Source of the DNA: Rotaria socialis | Lineage: Eukaryota; Rotifera; Eurotatoria; Philodinida; Philodinidae | Assembly: GCA_905331475.1 (NCBI GenBank) | Contig: CAJNYU010003733.1 | Location: 124,001 to 188,000, forward strand | Reading direction: 5' to 3' | Length of the DNA stretch: 64,000 nt | Shown: one piece after another, positions 11,835 to 25,147 of the stretch | How positions within the stretch are numbered: the first letter of the stretch is position 1 | How the letters are laid out: the number at the start of each line of letters is the position of its first letter | Translations under genes and position numbers: made by a program | Notes under the pieces: model-generated | What the model saw: the letters and a program-made list of their open reading frames with translations, nothing else | The model's database searches: none | Told to the model about the DNA's origin: nothing

Positions 11835-14800
11835 TGTGTTTGCGGTTTCAATATATAAAGTTTATGTCCTAAAAAAAATCGAGAATGTATGCATTATGTC
11901 TATGATGTCTATTAATAGTAGACGTTTAAAAAAAAGTTTCATGATATATTGACATACAACTTACATCTTGTAAAAATGCTACTACTTTATGAAGGAGAAC
12001 GAAAGTGATTTAAATCACTTAGATTTTTGACAGAAGAAACATACGCATACAATAATACAGAATGATTTCTTTCTCTCTGCCAATGATGAGTTCTTTCTCT
12101 GTCGCACACACACACACACACTCTCTCTCTTTCTCTGTCTAATCCCTTCTTGACTCTTCTCTTCCCTTTCACTTCTCAGTGATATATGTTCATTTGCACA
12201 GAGAAAAAAGTTTCTCTCTTTATATATATGTATGGCATGTTCTTTCTGTCTCTTTCCTTTCTGAAGAGAAAGAATATACGCGCGCTAGTGTGTGGAGAAG
12301 AGAGAAAAAAGAAAACATATACAATACTGTTATTATGGAACAAGAAATGAACCGAGGGAGGCAAAGCTTTTTTAATTAGTCGTGTGCATGACAAGCTTTT
12401 ATTGATGTCTGACGAAGAAAAAAAAGAAGCAATTTTCGTTAAGAGCCCATGCGAGCAAAAAAAGAGTCTGTTTGTCTGAAATGTATTAAACTGTACTCTC
12501 TATTGAGTAGTTTATATTGAATACATGAGAAAAAACGACAACTGTGATAAAATATCCAAGTATTTTTTTTATTTAAAAAAAACTAAAAAGAAATATACAT
12601 GAGTACCTATTGTATTAAACTCTCAAGCACAAGCAAAAGTTCAACAATACTTTAATTCATCCAAATAGACGATATTGCTCACCTGTGTTTTTTGTCTGAA
12701 CAAGTTAACTTAACACTTTTTCATTCTATTTTTTTTTTGGATAGTACTTCGATTGTCTTAATTGATGGAAAACGCTAGAGAACAAGAAAAAAAGACAATT
12801 CTAAGTATGCATTAAACAAGCTCTTAGATCTTTACATTATTTAAGCATACTTGTACACTTGTTTTTTCAATTGAATAAATTTTGTTGCTATCGACAATAT
12901 GAACTGTTACGTATTCCTATGTATATCTTGTGATTAATCATTAAGATCACAATTAGTAGAATATAGATACAATCAGTTTATCATGATAAAAGTCATAACA
13001 CTAAAAAGATGAAAAGGCAGAGTATGGATTGCGATGACTGATAGAAATGAGTAACATTGAGCTGAACTTCAAGAAATATAACAGATTTCGTCTGGTATCA
13101 TTTTTATTCTGTCTGCTTTTATTTTCAGCATCATTTGTCGTGGAATTTTTACTGTTTGCTTTTTGTTGAAAATAAGATCTTGTCAAAATGCATTAACTTC
13201 AAAGTTAGCTCTTATCTTATAAACCTATTGCTTACTTATTTTACAAAAGAAAATGCGTAAAAATATTCCTATAAACGGCTAGATCAGTTACAGGAAATTT
13301 CAAGTTGAAAATATAAATATGAAGGATCTGCAGAAAGAAAACGAGAAAAAAACAGTATAACAAGATGGATAACTTGTTGTAGAGCAACTCAAATTGTAAC
13401 TCTTTTCCATAAGCTTGTTTTCAGTCCTATTCCTTATAGCAACTATTTTAGAATGATCAAATCAACAACAGGGAAAGATTAAATTATTTGTTTTAGATGG
13501 TTAAAGGCTCCATCATTCAATTTTGTACATTGTCCGCTTTCAACCAGTCTATTGGAGAATATTCTTATTAACTCGTCATTTTTCGTGTGAGAAATGCCAA
13601 GAGGACATGCATTTGTTAAAACACTACGTTTCGTAGAAAATTGTATTAGCATTCTTATTTGTGCGAAACAATGACTAATGATGATGTACTTTAATATATT
13701 TTTCCTGTCTATATGGACTTTTCGATATTTTTCTTTAACAAGTACGACCAACATTAACACTAATGACAGCAGGTGAGGGCATTACCAAGATATTTTCTGC
13801 ATAGAAATTCCTAAACTATGTTGAAATGAAAGTATGCTAGTGCTGATTTGAGTTTTGAAAAGTTTTTCTTTATTCATGAAATCTCGTTATTTCGAAATGT
13901 TGGCGTTGGTAGATAGATTTTTATTCAAACTTGGTGTAAACTAGAAACTTTATAATCAAATCGAAATAAATTACTGTGTTTTGCTCTAAAGTCTTAAAAA
14001 GTACTTTTTTTTATATCATAATTCTTCGATGTCTTTTCTTAATTCTATGAAAAAATGAGAACATATCATCCGGAGTTATACAAGAAAATACAATCGAAAG
14101 AAAAATACTGGACGGTAAATAAACTGCATGATCTTATGTTAATACAAATATATTGAAGAGCATGTACTTTTTTTGTATTCTTCAATCCAATGACAAAATT
14201 TATGATCAAGTTGATAATCAACAATAGTATAAGGTGCTTAAGATAAAGCAACATCTCGTAGTGGTAAATAAATTGATGCAACAAAAGTTGCAAGCATCAA
14301 ACGTGAAAACCATCGAAATAGTTGTGAATTTGAATATCAAAACCGTCATGGTATATGGTAGACCATACTAGGAAAGAAAAATCAAGATTTCTTTTTTGCG
14401 CTAAAGAATGTCGTTTACCCAAGATAATGATAAAAAAGAAGATTTTGTCGTCTCTGTGAATCATACATAATCTTCATGGTTTGAACAGCAACTAAAGCCT
14501 TTTCACTACTCATTTTTCCTATATGTACATAGAGGAATTTCAAGCACACAAGATATCTACTTTAATATAATTGATCTAATAATTGTCTCATATATTTAAA
14601 TGAAGAAAACGATTTTTTTGTGCTCGTTAAATTTATATGTTGGATGTGTAAATCGCATGCAGTTGTGCGCTTACGTTCTTTAAGACATATTACTGAAACT
14701 GTATGACATATTAATGACTATTTATTTTAGACAGAAATAGTTCTTCTAGTCTTTAATGATATCATTTTTGAATGAATAGAACCAAGTTTTTCCTATTGCT

Positions 14801-17407
14801 TCAACGTTTTGAAACAACCTTCTTCAAAGTATAGCTGTTTGTTGCATGCTTCGTTTTCAAGTTTATTATGTAGACATTTCCAAGAATCATGATCGTTATA
14901 ATACAGTTTTAGATTATTTGTTTGATTCGATAATGATAAAAGGATGACTAAAACAAATCATGACTTTTTATCAACAAAATATACGTAAAGTCTCGATAAA
15001 CAAAACTTAATGATGAGAGATTCCGCTATAAACGGAGATCAGCAGGATTCTGTGTAGATTTTCTTAGATCTTTTCGATGTTAAAAGTGTCTGTAGTATAA
15101 TATTTGGTTGTCTTGAGCTTAATTCTTTTGAAAAAAGGAAATTTGAAAATGGGATTTATCAAATGATGAAGTGGATTCCTTTTCTGAATTAGATCTGTCA
15201 TACTGTTGGCGTCACTCTCGTTTTTCATTCTAAAAATCGTCATATGTATGAAGAATTCAAGAACTATGATGGATTGCTCATCATGAAATCATCGAAAAAA
15301 AGTACTGCCAATGCAAGACAATTATTATCATGGATTCGTTGAATAATTATGACACAACGGGTGAGAGCCATAGTATGAAACCAAAAGAAATGAAAAGCAA
15401 AGTTGTGAGGTGTTCTACGATACTATTTTGTTCGTGCTGTGAGTGTTTTGTTTCTGGTAACTAATAATTATTGTTGGCTTCACTACAGGATTTCATGATG
15501 ATGAACTTTCAGACCTTGAAAGAAGTCAATAATAATGTAAGCATATAGTAAAGTACTCATGTGAAACGACTTCTGAATTACTAGGCCGTGACACTCAGAC
15601 AATGAGTTTCGATTGCTTTACGAATTATAATTTATCTACTTCTTTTATTTGTTACTATAATAGAAACGAAGAATTCTGTTTGGATTGTTTCCATTCAATC
15701 TCAAATTGAAAATATTTTTATGTTGAACTATCTGATTTTTTCCAATTACATCCTAGAAATGTTGAGATAGCTATTTATCATCATGATTACTGATCGACTG
15801 ATTTATTATTAAATATATAACAAATATTGTACAACAGCCAACTCTATCTTAACAGTATTCTAATGGATTGAATACGATGCAGCAGTACTAATTCGTTCAT
15901 ATGTTTATATTGCCTTAGAATTTGATATTTCAATCTCAAAAAATTATTTTTGTGGTCATGAAAAAAGTTTTATCCAATCTTTTCAGTAGCCACTAAGCAT
16001 TAAGCCTTATTTAGATTATGTAGCGCTATTATAAAAAGTGTAATGGCTGGTCTTCTAAGTGCCATTTTGGATGATACTTATCGCAGTCAATATTCTAAAG
16101 AAGTTTTCTTCGTAAACATATACCTAACATGCTATGCTATCAAGATATGAAGCCATATTTAGATATGAATCAAATAGAACATCTTTCTAAATTACACAAG
16201 TAATCAAGGGCAGTGTTACGTTCGCTTTTATTGCTTTTTTTTCTAAAGGTTACTCCGATGATTTACTTCATCAATATTTAACTATTTGTTGATAAGAATC
16301 AAGAGAGTTTCTTTCGTTTCATTACATTACAGCAATTCGTTGTATAAATATTTTACTAGATTTTCTATGTTATCTTTTAGCCATCATTCATACTTGACAT
16401 TTGTTCACGTTAAACTGAATCTATTGAAAAGAACTTCTTTATTCGATTTTACTTTGATTTTTATGGAAATTTTCATCAAAATACTCTGATTTTAAATATA
16501 AACCAATTTTTTTGTCTTTCAAATAGTTGCTTGAATGTTTCATCGCTGCACACAAATCTACATTCAGCTATATGGAGTAATGATAAATATTCTGTTGAAA
16601 AATATGATATTTAGTTATACATCAGTTTACTATCAGATTGAATTATGAATTAAGTTTTGATAAACTACGATGTCATAATGAGAAAGTCTGGTTGGTTAAT
16701 GAAAAAGAAGCGATTTGTTTGTGTTTTATTTAGTAAATTAAACCGATACACGAATCAAGGTCTTAAAAACAAATGGTGAAGCAATCTGGATTCTCACGGA
16801 ATAGAACAGAACGAAGCAGAAATTAATCCAGTAAGCTAAATTAATGTTGTTTCTTCTTTTTCCCTCTTGTAACCTTGACTTCAATGAAGAATTTATCATT
16901 CAATAACTTCTGCAGTCATGAATAAAATAATGATAATTTCCCTTCATTGCTCCCTGAAAATAAATACCCTGGGGATAGGTATTTTATTCATGTCTTGATA
17001 AGTTGGAAGACAAAAAGCGACCATTTCGTTTTTTTTTATCATTATTGAATCAATTAAATATCAGTAACATAATGATGAGATTCGACAATTTTGGTGTATC
17101 TTTATTCTATGAAGTATTTTTCCGATCAGAGAGAGCACTTGAAATAATGCTATTTCTAAAAAAATTCTTCTAGAGTTCTACGCGACAATAAATTCTTCTA
17201 TTTACAATAATGAAGCACAAACGACATTGCACTTCAAATCAATTGTAATATTCAATCAAATTCAATGTCACCATTAAATTCGCGTTTCAAAGTGAACTGT
17301 TCATTAATTTTTTTATTTAAAACGATTACATAAAAAAACTAATTTAAAGAAAAATTTTGATTTAAGATAATATTATATACTGTTATTTTAATATGAATTT
17401 AAAATGT
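11835..17407. other. gene-poor 5.6-kb interval
   Basis: The interval lies upstream of netrin and should contain its promoter. It holds (CA)n followed by (CT)n at about 12105-12140 and an inverted repeat at 16917-16992. Open frames near 13479-13760 and 14066-14293 (minus) are short, lack family similarity and have no exon partners that I could find. Confidence 0.55.
16917..16992. repeat. perfect 13-bp inverted repeat with a 50-base loop
   Basis: CATGAATAAAATA at 16917-16929 is exactly complementary to 16980-16992. A second short inverted pair (AAATACC and GGTATTT) lies inside the loop. The function is unknown; the right arm carries polyadenylation-like A/T sequence. Confidence 0.65.
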
Positions 17408-18049
17408 TCACAACGATCTTGCTAATAAAGTACATCGATCATGCATACCCATATTTTTTAAACGTGAATCTTCATGTTCAGAATATAGAAGTTCATTGAT
17501 CACTTGAAAACCATGCCGTATAAATGCTTTTCTTGAAAATAGACTTGAACAAACAACAGAAGCACCTTTGGCACCCAACTCTTGAGCTTTTTCAAGAGAT
17601 TTAGTTATTAAACGAGAACTTAAATTCAGACCACGTGCTTTTTCATCAACATTAATAATGTCACAATGAAATAGAAGATTCGTATTGTATAATTTGAATA
17701 GATCATAACCTTCGGATACTTGATCTATTAATGAAAAAATGAATTGTAATTTTGCTGATGGAAACTCCATGTTTAGTGCTTTGTGATTACGATCTGAAAT
17801 ACCATTTAATATTACACCGACAATATCTTTGCATGGAGATGTTATATCGATGGCAATAAATGAACATTGATCATGAATTGCACCATCAATAGTAAAATCA
17901 ACCCATGATAATGGTTCACGAGGAATATCAAATTGAAGCATCTCATTGAGTGGTTCTTGTAAAAAAAATGAACTCATTAGAAGATTAATGACTGGTTGGC
18001 GATGTTCAGGTAACAGGGGAACAATTTCAATAGAAGATAGTGAAGCCAT
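17408..18049 (-). CDS. GNAT-family N-acetyltransferase, arylalkylamine (dopamine-like) type
   Basis: The single-exon frame of 213 residues starts at MASLSSIEIVPL. The ATG at 18049 is preferred over the longer frame because a pyrimidine-rich stretch ending in TTTTAG lies immediately before it, suggesting an intron in the 5' UTR. The protein has the insect AANAT-like outline: an N-terminal substrate lid with HRQPVINLLMSSFF and EPLNEM, a GVILNGISD strand, and acetyl-CoA motif A around VDEKARGLNLSSRL, followed by a helix with KAQELGAKGA, SSLFSRKAFIRHGF and a closing Tyr-Ser-Glu segment. Such enzymes acetylate biogenic amines, fatty-acyl amines or polyamines in the cytosol; the substrate cannot be read from sequence. 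The Arg-Gly-x-Asn-Leu-Ser loop replaces the more usual RGxGxG/A. It sits 457 bases downstream of the GPR158-like gene on the same strand. Confidence 0.85.
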   Translation of the reverse strand: MASLSSIEIVPLLPEHRQPVINLLMSSFFLQEPLNEMLQFDIPREPLSWVDFTIDGAIHDQCSFIAIDITSPCKDIVGVILNGISDRNHKALNMEFPSAKLQFIFSLIDQVSEGYDLFKLYNTNLLFHCDIINVDEKARGLNLSSRLITKSLEKAQELGAKGASVVCSSLFSRKAFIRHGFQVINELLYSEHEDSRLKNMGMHDRCTLLARSL

Positions 18050-18505
18050 TCTAAAAGAAAGCAATATATAGTTATTATTTAATATTGTCATATACACGAC
18101 AAAAAGATTGACTATCTTATAGTGTATACGAATGACAAGCAAAGGTTACGGAAGAAACGCAACATCAAGCATACAAGCAGCGCCTTTATAGTCTGCTATT
18201 ATTTTTTTATTCGACTGTCGGTGTATATTCCCATTTGTCTTTTTCATTACTCGTTCGGTATATCTGTAAGAATAAAAAAATATAGATAACGGAGAGAGAA
18301 AAGAAAAAATATAACTTCCTGGCTTTTCTTGTTCTTTTTTCTGTTTGCATGTCAATTCTTTTTTCTTCTTATAAAACGAACCGTTTTATTTCCATTAAAA
18401 AACAATAATAAACAAAAATCTTTCTGACATTGGCTATGCATAATTAAACGTATTTTTTTTATTATACAATTTAATATTCCATTAGAAACAATGAAGTTTA
18501 TTGAT

Positions 18506-21500
18506 TCAAACGAAAAGATTTTTGTTATAAAACAAATTAAAAAAAACAAAAACAAAAACACATAGAAGACTTTGATTTTGAACACAATCTGACGAATAAT
18601 ATCTTGGTTCTAATTGTTGATCAATAGGACGACATTGCATATTTTCATAAGCATTTATTTCACTACGTAACATTTTACCGTATTCACGTTCAATAAGAGC
18701 ACCTTCAAAATAATTTTTCATTGAATTAAATGGATATTCATAGCCAACTTTACATATACACCGATAACTAGCTAAATCGAACCCTGTTTCCTCTTCGGGA
18801 ATCATTTGATATTGACATTCTGTTGTTTCACGATGACACTTATGTAGACCTTGAAATGGATTATAAATATTTACTCCTATTGTATTATCACAAGGGTTTA
18901 TTGAATACCAACGAAGATCCGATCCAAAAACGATCGATACGAAACCAATCGGTAAATGTGTTATTTCTTTAAATATCGGAACAGAATAACGCCAACGAAC
19001 CATACTTTTTGGTGTTGGATTTGTAAATGAACAATCATGATAAGGACCAAACCTAGATATGAAAATGTACGTTCCATAAATTCAATCGAGAGAACTTTGT
19101 TTATATTTACCATACACCCGCTGTTGGTGCATCATATACTAGCGTTGGTAATTTAATTAAATTTGTACCAAGTAAATCTCTTCGCATAGTCATTGATACA
19201 CTATATCTTGATGTTTTAACATTTGCTTTCATTTGCATAGCTTTATCATACCATCCACCTTCATGTAAATAACTGCCGTCTAATGTTCGATTGAGAATAT
19301 ATTTATTATCATCGGTATCAAAACGAATGAATGATAGGCCATAATTTGTATTTCGAAATACACTTGTTCTATAACCAAATTCTTTGTTTCCATCAAATAA
19401 TTCACCTCGCTGTTGAAATGGATTCTGTCGTTCGTATTCAGAACCATTTATATAAATACCAACTTCTAGTAATTGTGTATAAGATAAACCTGTACTCATC
19501 ACTTCAGATTCAAGCCATTGCTCATTCAATGGTGGATCTGATCGACGATCAATAAACCCATCATTAGCTGGATCTCGATCAGGTCGATATAAAGCTAAAT
19601 AACTGGAAAATAAATGAGCAAGACGTACAGCTTGTAATGTGAATGGACGAGCAATACGATCGATATGTCGAGTTAAATCATTAGTAAAACGAATATTCTC
19701 ATCATCGTCTTGTTCTGCAGTTAACATCGCTATATGTGACCATGGTGGACATGTTGATGGACGATTAAATACTAATGAACGAAGCTTTTCGAAAACATTT
19801 GGTCGTGGAATAGAACGACGATTTTTATTTCGCTTAGATCTTTCAACGTGCCAAGTTGGATATTGTGTTAGAAGACGAATCGGTTGGCATTGAGGTAACG
19901 ATGTTGATGAGTATTTATCAAATGCAGGTCGATAAGGTATTACTACATTGGATGGATAACGAAAGTTTGGATGACATGAACATTGATAGCCACCGCTTTG
20001 TAGACCAAAACCAGCTATTGGATCACACTAGACAAAATAAAATCGAAATGATATACAGTGCTCAAACAAAATATGAAAGATATTTCATGCATTAGAAATT
20101 TAGATGAAAGCAGAAAGATATAATAGTATATTTGTCAATTGATAAAGACAGAAAGAAAGTAATCAAGACGAACTCAATCCCTTAGATAGAAATTTGTTTT
20201 AGCTCTATTTTTGTGTACTCAAAAAGTAAGTACACCACTAAAATCGGTCAGTGTGTCCGGCCGTCGTCCGTTTATTCGATAACTCTTCACAATTACATTC
20301 GATTGAGCTGAAATTTTGCGCACAGAATTGTCTCATCAATATCTAGGTCGAGTTCGAAGGTGAGAAGGATCCGTCAAGAAATGGCTGAGTTGTCGAAAAA
20401 ATTGTCATTTTTGATCAGACCATCCCTGAGCGGGAGTACTGGGATTTTTCAAAAAAACCTTTTTTCTCAGAATTATCCACACCATATTTAAATCGACCCA
20501 GTTTTTAACGCTGATTCTGAGTCTAATATTAATTTTGAGAAAAAAAAATCGTAGTTTTCTGATGAAACATTGACTGAAAAAGGTCTCAAAATACACAAAA
20601 ACTGCATCTAGAAACCAAATTGCCTAGATATGTCTCAGATGACCAGCAGTTTGGGAGCTTCCTTCTCAAATGCCTGGTTTTGTTGCTAGTCAAAAGGACT
20701 ATCGAAAGGTAAAAACCTGAACTCGATAGCTATTACTATTGATGATTTATTATGAAAATACTGATGCCTGTATCTATCATATATCTCTGATAAATTCATG
20801 AGGTTGCTTACGATCGTAGTCCTGCTAGATACAAACACAAAACCATTCAAAAATAACTCTTCTTATCCAGTTTTCCAAGTTGAACACGAATCTGACCTCA
20901 ATTTCTGTGATCTCTAAAGATATTATATCACGCTGAGAGTAGAGTCAGTGATCACTGGATAGAGTTGCATACAGTGTGGTCCATGCTAACTTAGCACGCC
21001 TGTATTTTTCTCCTTGCATTTTAGCGAGAAGGGATGTATCTTGATGAGATCTATGCCTTATAGAAAAAAATGGATGTACATTTTCGCTTTTTGAAGTACA
21101 CATGACAATCGGATGCAAATCCGATGTTTCCGCATTTATTTCATAGTACAACTGTTCTTATCATGACATTAATATATTGATTGAATAGTATATCATATAA
21201 CTCCTTTTCTATGCTTATACGTATATTATCTAATATGAATATTTTTCTGTATTGTCAAGGAAAACAGATGACATTTAACCTTGTAAAATGAGAATACGTT
21301 GACCCTGATCCAAATGTATTTCATCTCGAGAATGTTATCTTGAGATTATAAAAACAAATAAATTTACTTAATTATCATAATTACAACTATAAAATATCGC
21401 AGTGCAATTCATTCATGTCTGAAGTGTGAAATTCACATGTGTTTTCAAGTCTCATTATGCGAATACAAAATAAGTGCAGTGAAACATCTCTAGTTGGTTA

Positions 21501-24448
21501 TAGATATTTTCCAAGGATAATCCATTGCTGAGAAAAGGATCTAGCGTATCTACTTCTGCTGCATTTTGAAACCGAGGTTTTTCCTTATTTTCTACTGATT
21601 CTCTATTTATTGTTTTTCTTGTCATTATCTATTCATTCTATTCTGTTTTGGACTTGCGTTATTGCTTGATTTAACATTATTATTATTTTTTTTCTTCTTC
21701 TAATCAGTGATTTATCAAGCAAATGAACTTTTTCTACATGTCGATTATATCTGCAGAAGATTGAACGAAAGTATACTATTCTTCTCCTCAATACGTTCAG
21801 AGGCACTGAGATAAACTTATAAATTGATCTGCTAACATGTTCTATCTTGATCATGTGCTCACTGAAACCGAACAGTTCATCATTAATCATCTTAAAAGTG
21901 TCATGTTGAATATAGATTTTCGTCAATGTAAAAATTTATAAAAGCATACTACAACATTTAGAGTCATAATAAGCATATTTCAATCATCTAAATTTTACAC
22001 AAAGCCTTGAAAATTTGTAAAACAGTTTAAAATATTTCGTTTTGCCTGATGTCACTTAACCATTTTTTAGGCTGGCAAATAACTCTGACAATGCTGTCTG
22101 AAATCATCGGCTACTATGGAAATATTTTCAATAATCGCTGGTTCTCTTTTGCATCGATTACTAAGGCCTAAGAAATTCGGCTAGCATTAAGAAAAATTCT
22201 CTATAAACTCAAGTTGATTATTTTTGTTGATAATATAATTGAGATCGATAAAACACATCATTTAACGATTTTCGTAAGAAAGAATAAAAATTTGTTTCGT
22301 CAATATTAGAATTGTTTTCTTAAATATTTATATGAATCATAGAAATAGCTTTACTCGAGTATTTTTTTCATGTAGAATTTTGATAGCAATCAATCAAGAA
22401 TTTGCTCATAACTCATAATTGAATCATTTTTATTCAACATCGATTCCATTAAAATAAATGTATGCATCTTTAAACAAATACTTACAAAAGTATTACGAGA
22501 GCATGCAGCTGTATTAGCATAGAAATTTCGGATATGTTCACCGGGACATTGGTTAACATCAAGGTGTGTATAAGCAAGTTCTACATTTGTTACACCTGCA
22601 TAACTTAAAGAAAAATTGATTATTTAAATATTTCATAGATACAAATGAATTATTTGTTGTACTTATAACGACGATTATTTTCAAATGCAGCTCGATTTTT
22701 ATAATTAAAATGATTTGTTGCCCAGATCGGTTGAATAGATGAGACAAGCCATTCATATGAATTTAGTGGACAAAATAAGTAAGGTCCTGACCAACGGCTT
22801 TGCTCAAACATTGGTAAAAGAAAATTTCGTTGTATACGATCAGGTAAAACTCCATAAGTTAACCTTAAAAATAACAATTTATTATTATTATTTGTTTTTT
22901 AAATAATTCTTTAAATTTCAAATCATACATATATTGATTTGATTCAGATTGTGTTTGATTTAGAAACCATCCTCGAGCAAATCGATAATAATTTGGATCA
23001 CGATAATAATCGTAGACATGATCAGCATATGGAAAAACAGGATTAAATCCTGATTGTCTCTCTGTAATATCGGTTCTTACAGGTTTTGGTACCGATCGAT
23101 AAGGTAATGGAAAATATTCTCCATGTTTTAAAAGATCATTAAATTCTTTGGTTTCTTTACCCCAATCAGCTGAATCATCTTGATCAGATCGTGAACGTGT
23201 TAACCAGGTTTGTATCAATGCATGAAAATATTCATCATAATTTCGAAACATTTTTAGTGGATTATTATAAACATGATTATGATGCTCGAAAAATCTTAAT
23301 GTATAATCATTAGTTGCAAACGGACCAACACCAATATCATTTATTGATATATGCTCAGGAGAATCCATTGAAAAAGCATAGATACCAAATGGTCGTTCGA
23401 AATTAATAAAACTACCACCTACTTTATACCATGGGACACGAAATACTTCATTAGAATCAAATGCATAACGAACAGTTTGAATTGTGTCAAGAGACTTTCC
23501 ATGTGTGAGACTTAATTGTTTGAGAGCATGTAGTTGAGCAGTAGCAGAAAGATAAAAGTAGAGAATTCCTGAAGAGAAAACAAATGAAGAGAATATCAGA
23601 TGATCTAATTTACATGTGTACGTGTATGTCTCTTTACGAAGTAGTAAATCATGATGAATGTTCCGAGCAATAGCTATTTTTCTATACAATACGTCAGTTT
23701 TCTAGAAAGCTCATCTGAACTCTAATATCAGTATATTATTTAATCCTTATTCTACATCTTTTACAACAGATGATAGAGAAGAATTTTATGACTATACTTT
23801 ATCATTGTATCAAAATGTCATCACTCAATTTTATTGTTGTAGCAGGAAAAAGAGTAGGATTCATTTAGATTGATGCTGTGAAATCTTATAAAAGCTTTTA
23901 AAACAATACTATTCAATACTGAAATACTAGAGACTTCTATAGTATTCACAATGAGCCAAAGTGTTTTGATATAATCAAATAGAATATTAATATAAACTCA
24001 ATTTTCAGACAATAATGACTATGTGATAATTGATGAGCATGGAAAATTTTGAGGATGTGAGTGGGTCATTTTTTCAAATAAATTCTATCCAAATAGACAA
24101 GTTTTTCGAAAATAATTTCAATATACCTGGAACATTGGCTTGATTATGACCTTGTAGAATATGACTAAAATAGGTACTCTGTCGTAATGTATCCAATTGA
24201 ACAAAAGCTTCTAGTGAGCGATGAACTGGTGGTGGATTTTTCGTTCGATCCCATCGTCTTAAATCGATATCAAAAAATGATGAATCCAATTGAGCTTTAA
24301 ACGGAGGTATACGATTACATTGTGAATAAGTCTGTGAATCGCGAGCAAGTTTTTTAAAATATTCGAATGGATCTTTGATTACAGATGATATTTGTTTAGT
24401 ATATATTGGTAAAAAAACAAAGATTAAAATAGTGAGAATCTGTTTCAT
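18506..24448 (-). CDS. GPR158/GPR179-type ectodomain protein with duplicated Cache/Cys-rich module and no 7TM
   Basis: Six exons join in frame: 24448-24127, 23568-22929, 22863-22663, 22603-22486, 20027-19111 and 19052-18506, giving 914 residues. It starts with a signal peptide (MKQILTILIFVFLPIYT). Two homologous modules follow. Module 1 has GPYLFC, a DVNQC strand, GFGLQSGGYQCSC then RYP, and QCQPI. Module 2 has WFGPYHDC, INPC, GFDLASYRCIC then EYP, YFEGALIEREYGKM and QCRPI. The second matches the extracellular region just before TM1 in the class C orphan receptors GPR158/GPR179 and insect relatives, which bind small ligands through a Cache fold and recruit RGS7. Here the chain ends after one hydrophobic tail (SLLCVFVFVFFNLFY), and the next gene follows at 18049, leaving no room for seven helices. 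It may be secreted, anchored by one segment, or have a C-terminus that I have mis-called. Confidence 0.82.
20028..22485 (-). other. 2.46-kb intron of the GPR158-like gene with a repeat-like insertion
   Basis: This intron separates module 1's Cys-rich part into two exons. From about 20205 to 21150 the base composition is visibly less AT-rich than around it and carries phrases typical of dispersed repeats (CCGGCCGTCGTCCG, then a GAGCTGAAATTTTGCGCA run). GTGTACT/AGTACAC flank a 9-base loop at 20211-20233. No intact transposase frame is visible. Confidence 0.5.
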
Positions 24449-25147
24449 TGTATTAGCATAAACAAGTGGAGTTGACTTAGTCGTAGAATATGGAACATGT
24501 TAATAAAGACTCGACCTTTTCGCTGTCTGTATATATGTCTAAAAGTGTGTGCTGTGAACATATGAATAAACAATTTTTTTTCTTCACCTTTCTTCTGTTG
24601 ACCTTGGTGTAGTCAAGTTGACAGTACGAAAAGAGAAGAAAAAACGATGGAGAATATTGCCCATGTATATGAACTATTAAAATACATAGACAAATATTTG
24701 TCAAATAAAAATTCATCGTATATCCATGTTCTTTTTTTCTCATATACGAGATGAAATAAAAATACCAACAGAATGAAGAAAAAAAATCATGTTAAATAAA
24801 TGTCAAAATTGTTACGAGTTTAATACTGATTTTCTTTTGCAGTTTTTTTTAAGGATAAAGCGTTATTAATCTTCATATATATAATCAGTATGTATTCACT
24901 GATAGATTTTTTTCTTTTTATTACAAAAGAAAAATGACGATTAAAAGGCATCATAAAGCATCGCCAGAAGATAAAACGATGAGAAAAACTATTACTCAAT
25001 AGGCGCCAACTGGCAAATCGAGCGGAAGGTAAAAGGAACACTGGAGTCATAAAAAAATATACGACATTAGTGAATACGTGGACAAAAGAATATAATGTCA
25101 CTACGTCTGTATTTGTCTGTTTTATTTATTTTTGATTCAGATAAAAC
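24449..25147. promoter_or_regulatory. shared divergent promoter interval
   Basis: The 699 bases separate the divergent starts of the GPR158-like gene (minus) and the SPPL2-like protease (plus). Both promoters must lie here unless there are distant 5' UTR exons. No specific element is recognised. Confidence 0.5.

Noticed and set aside
13479..13760. 93-codon minus-strand frame in the netrin upstream interval
   Set aside because: It has no recognisable family and no flanking splice sites leading to further exons; composition is that of the surrounding AT-rich DNA.
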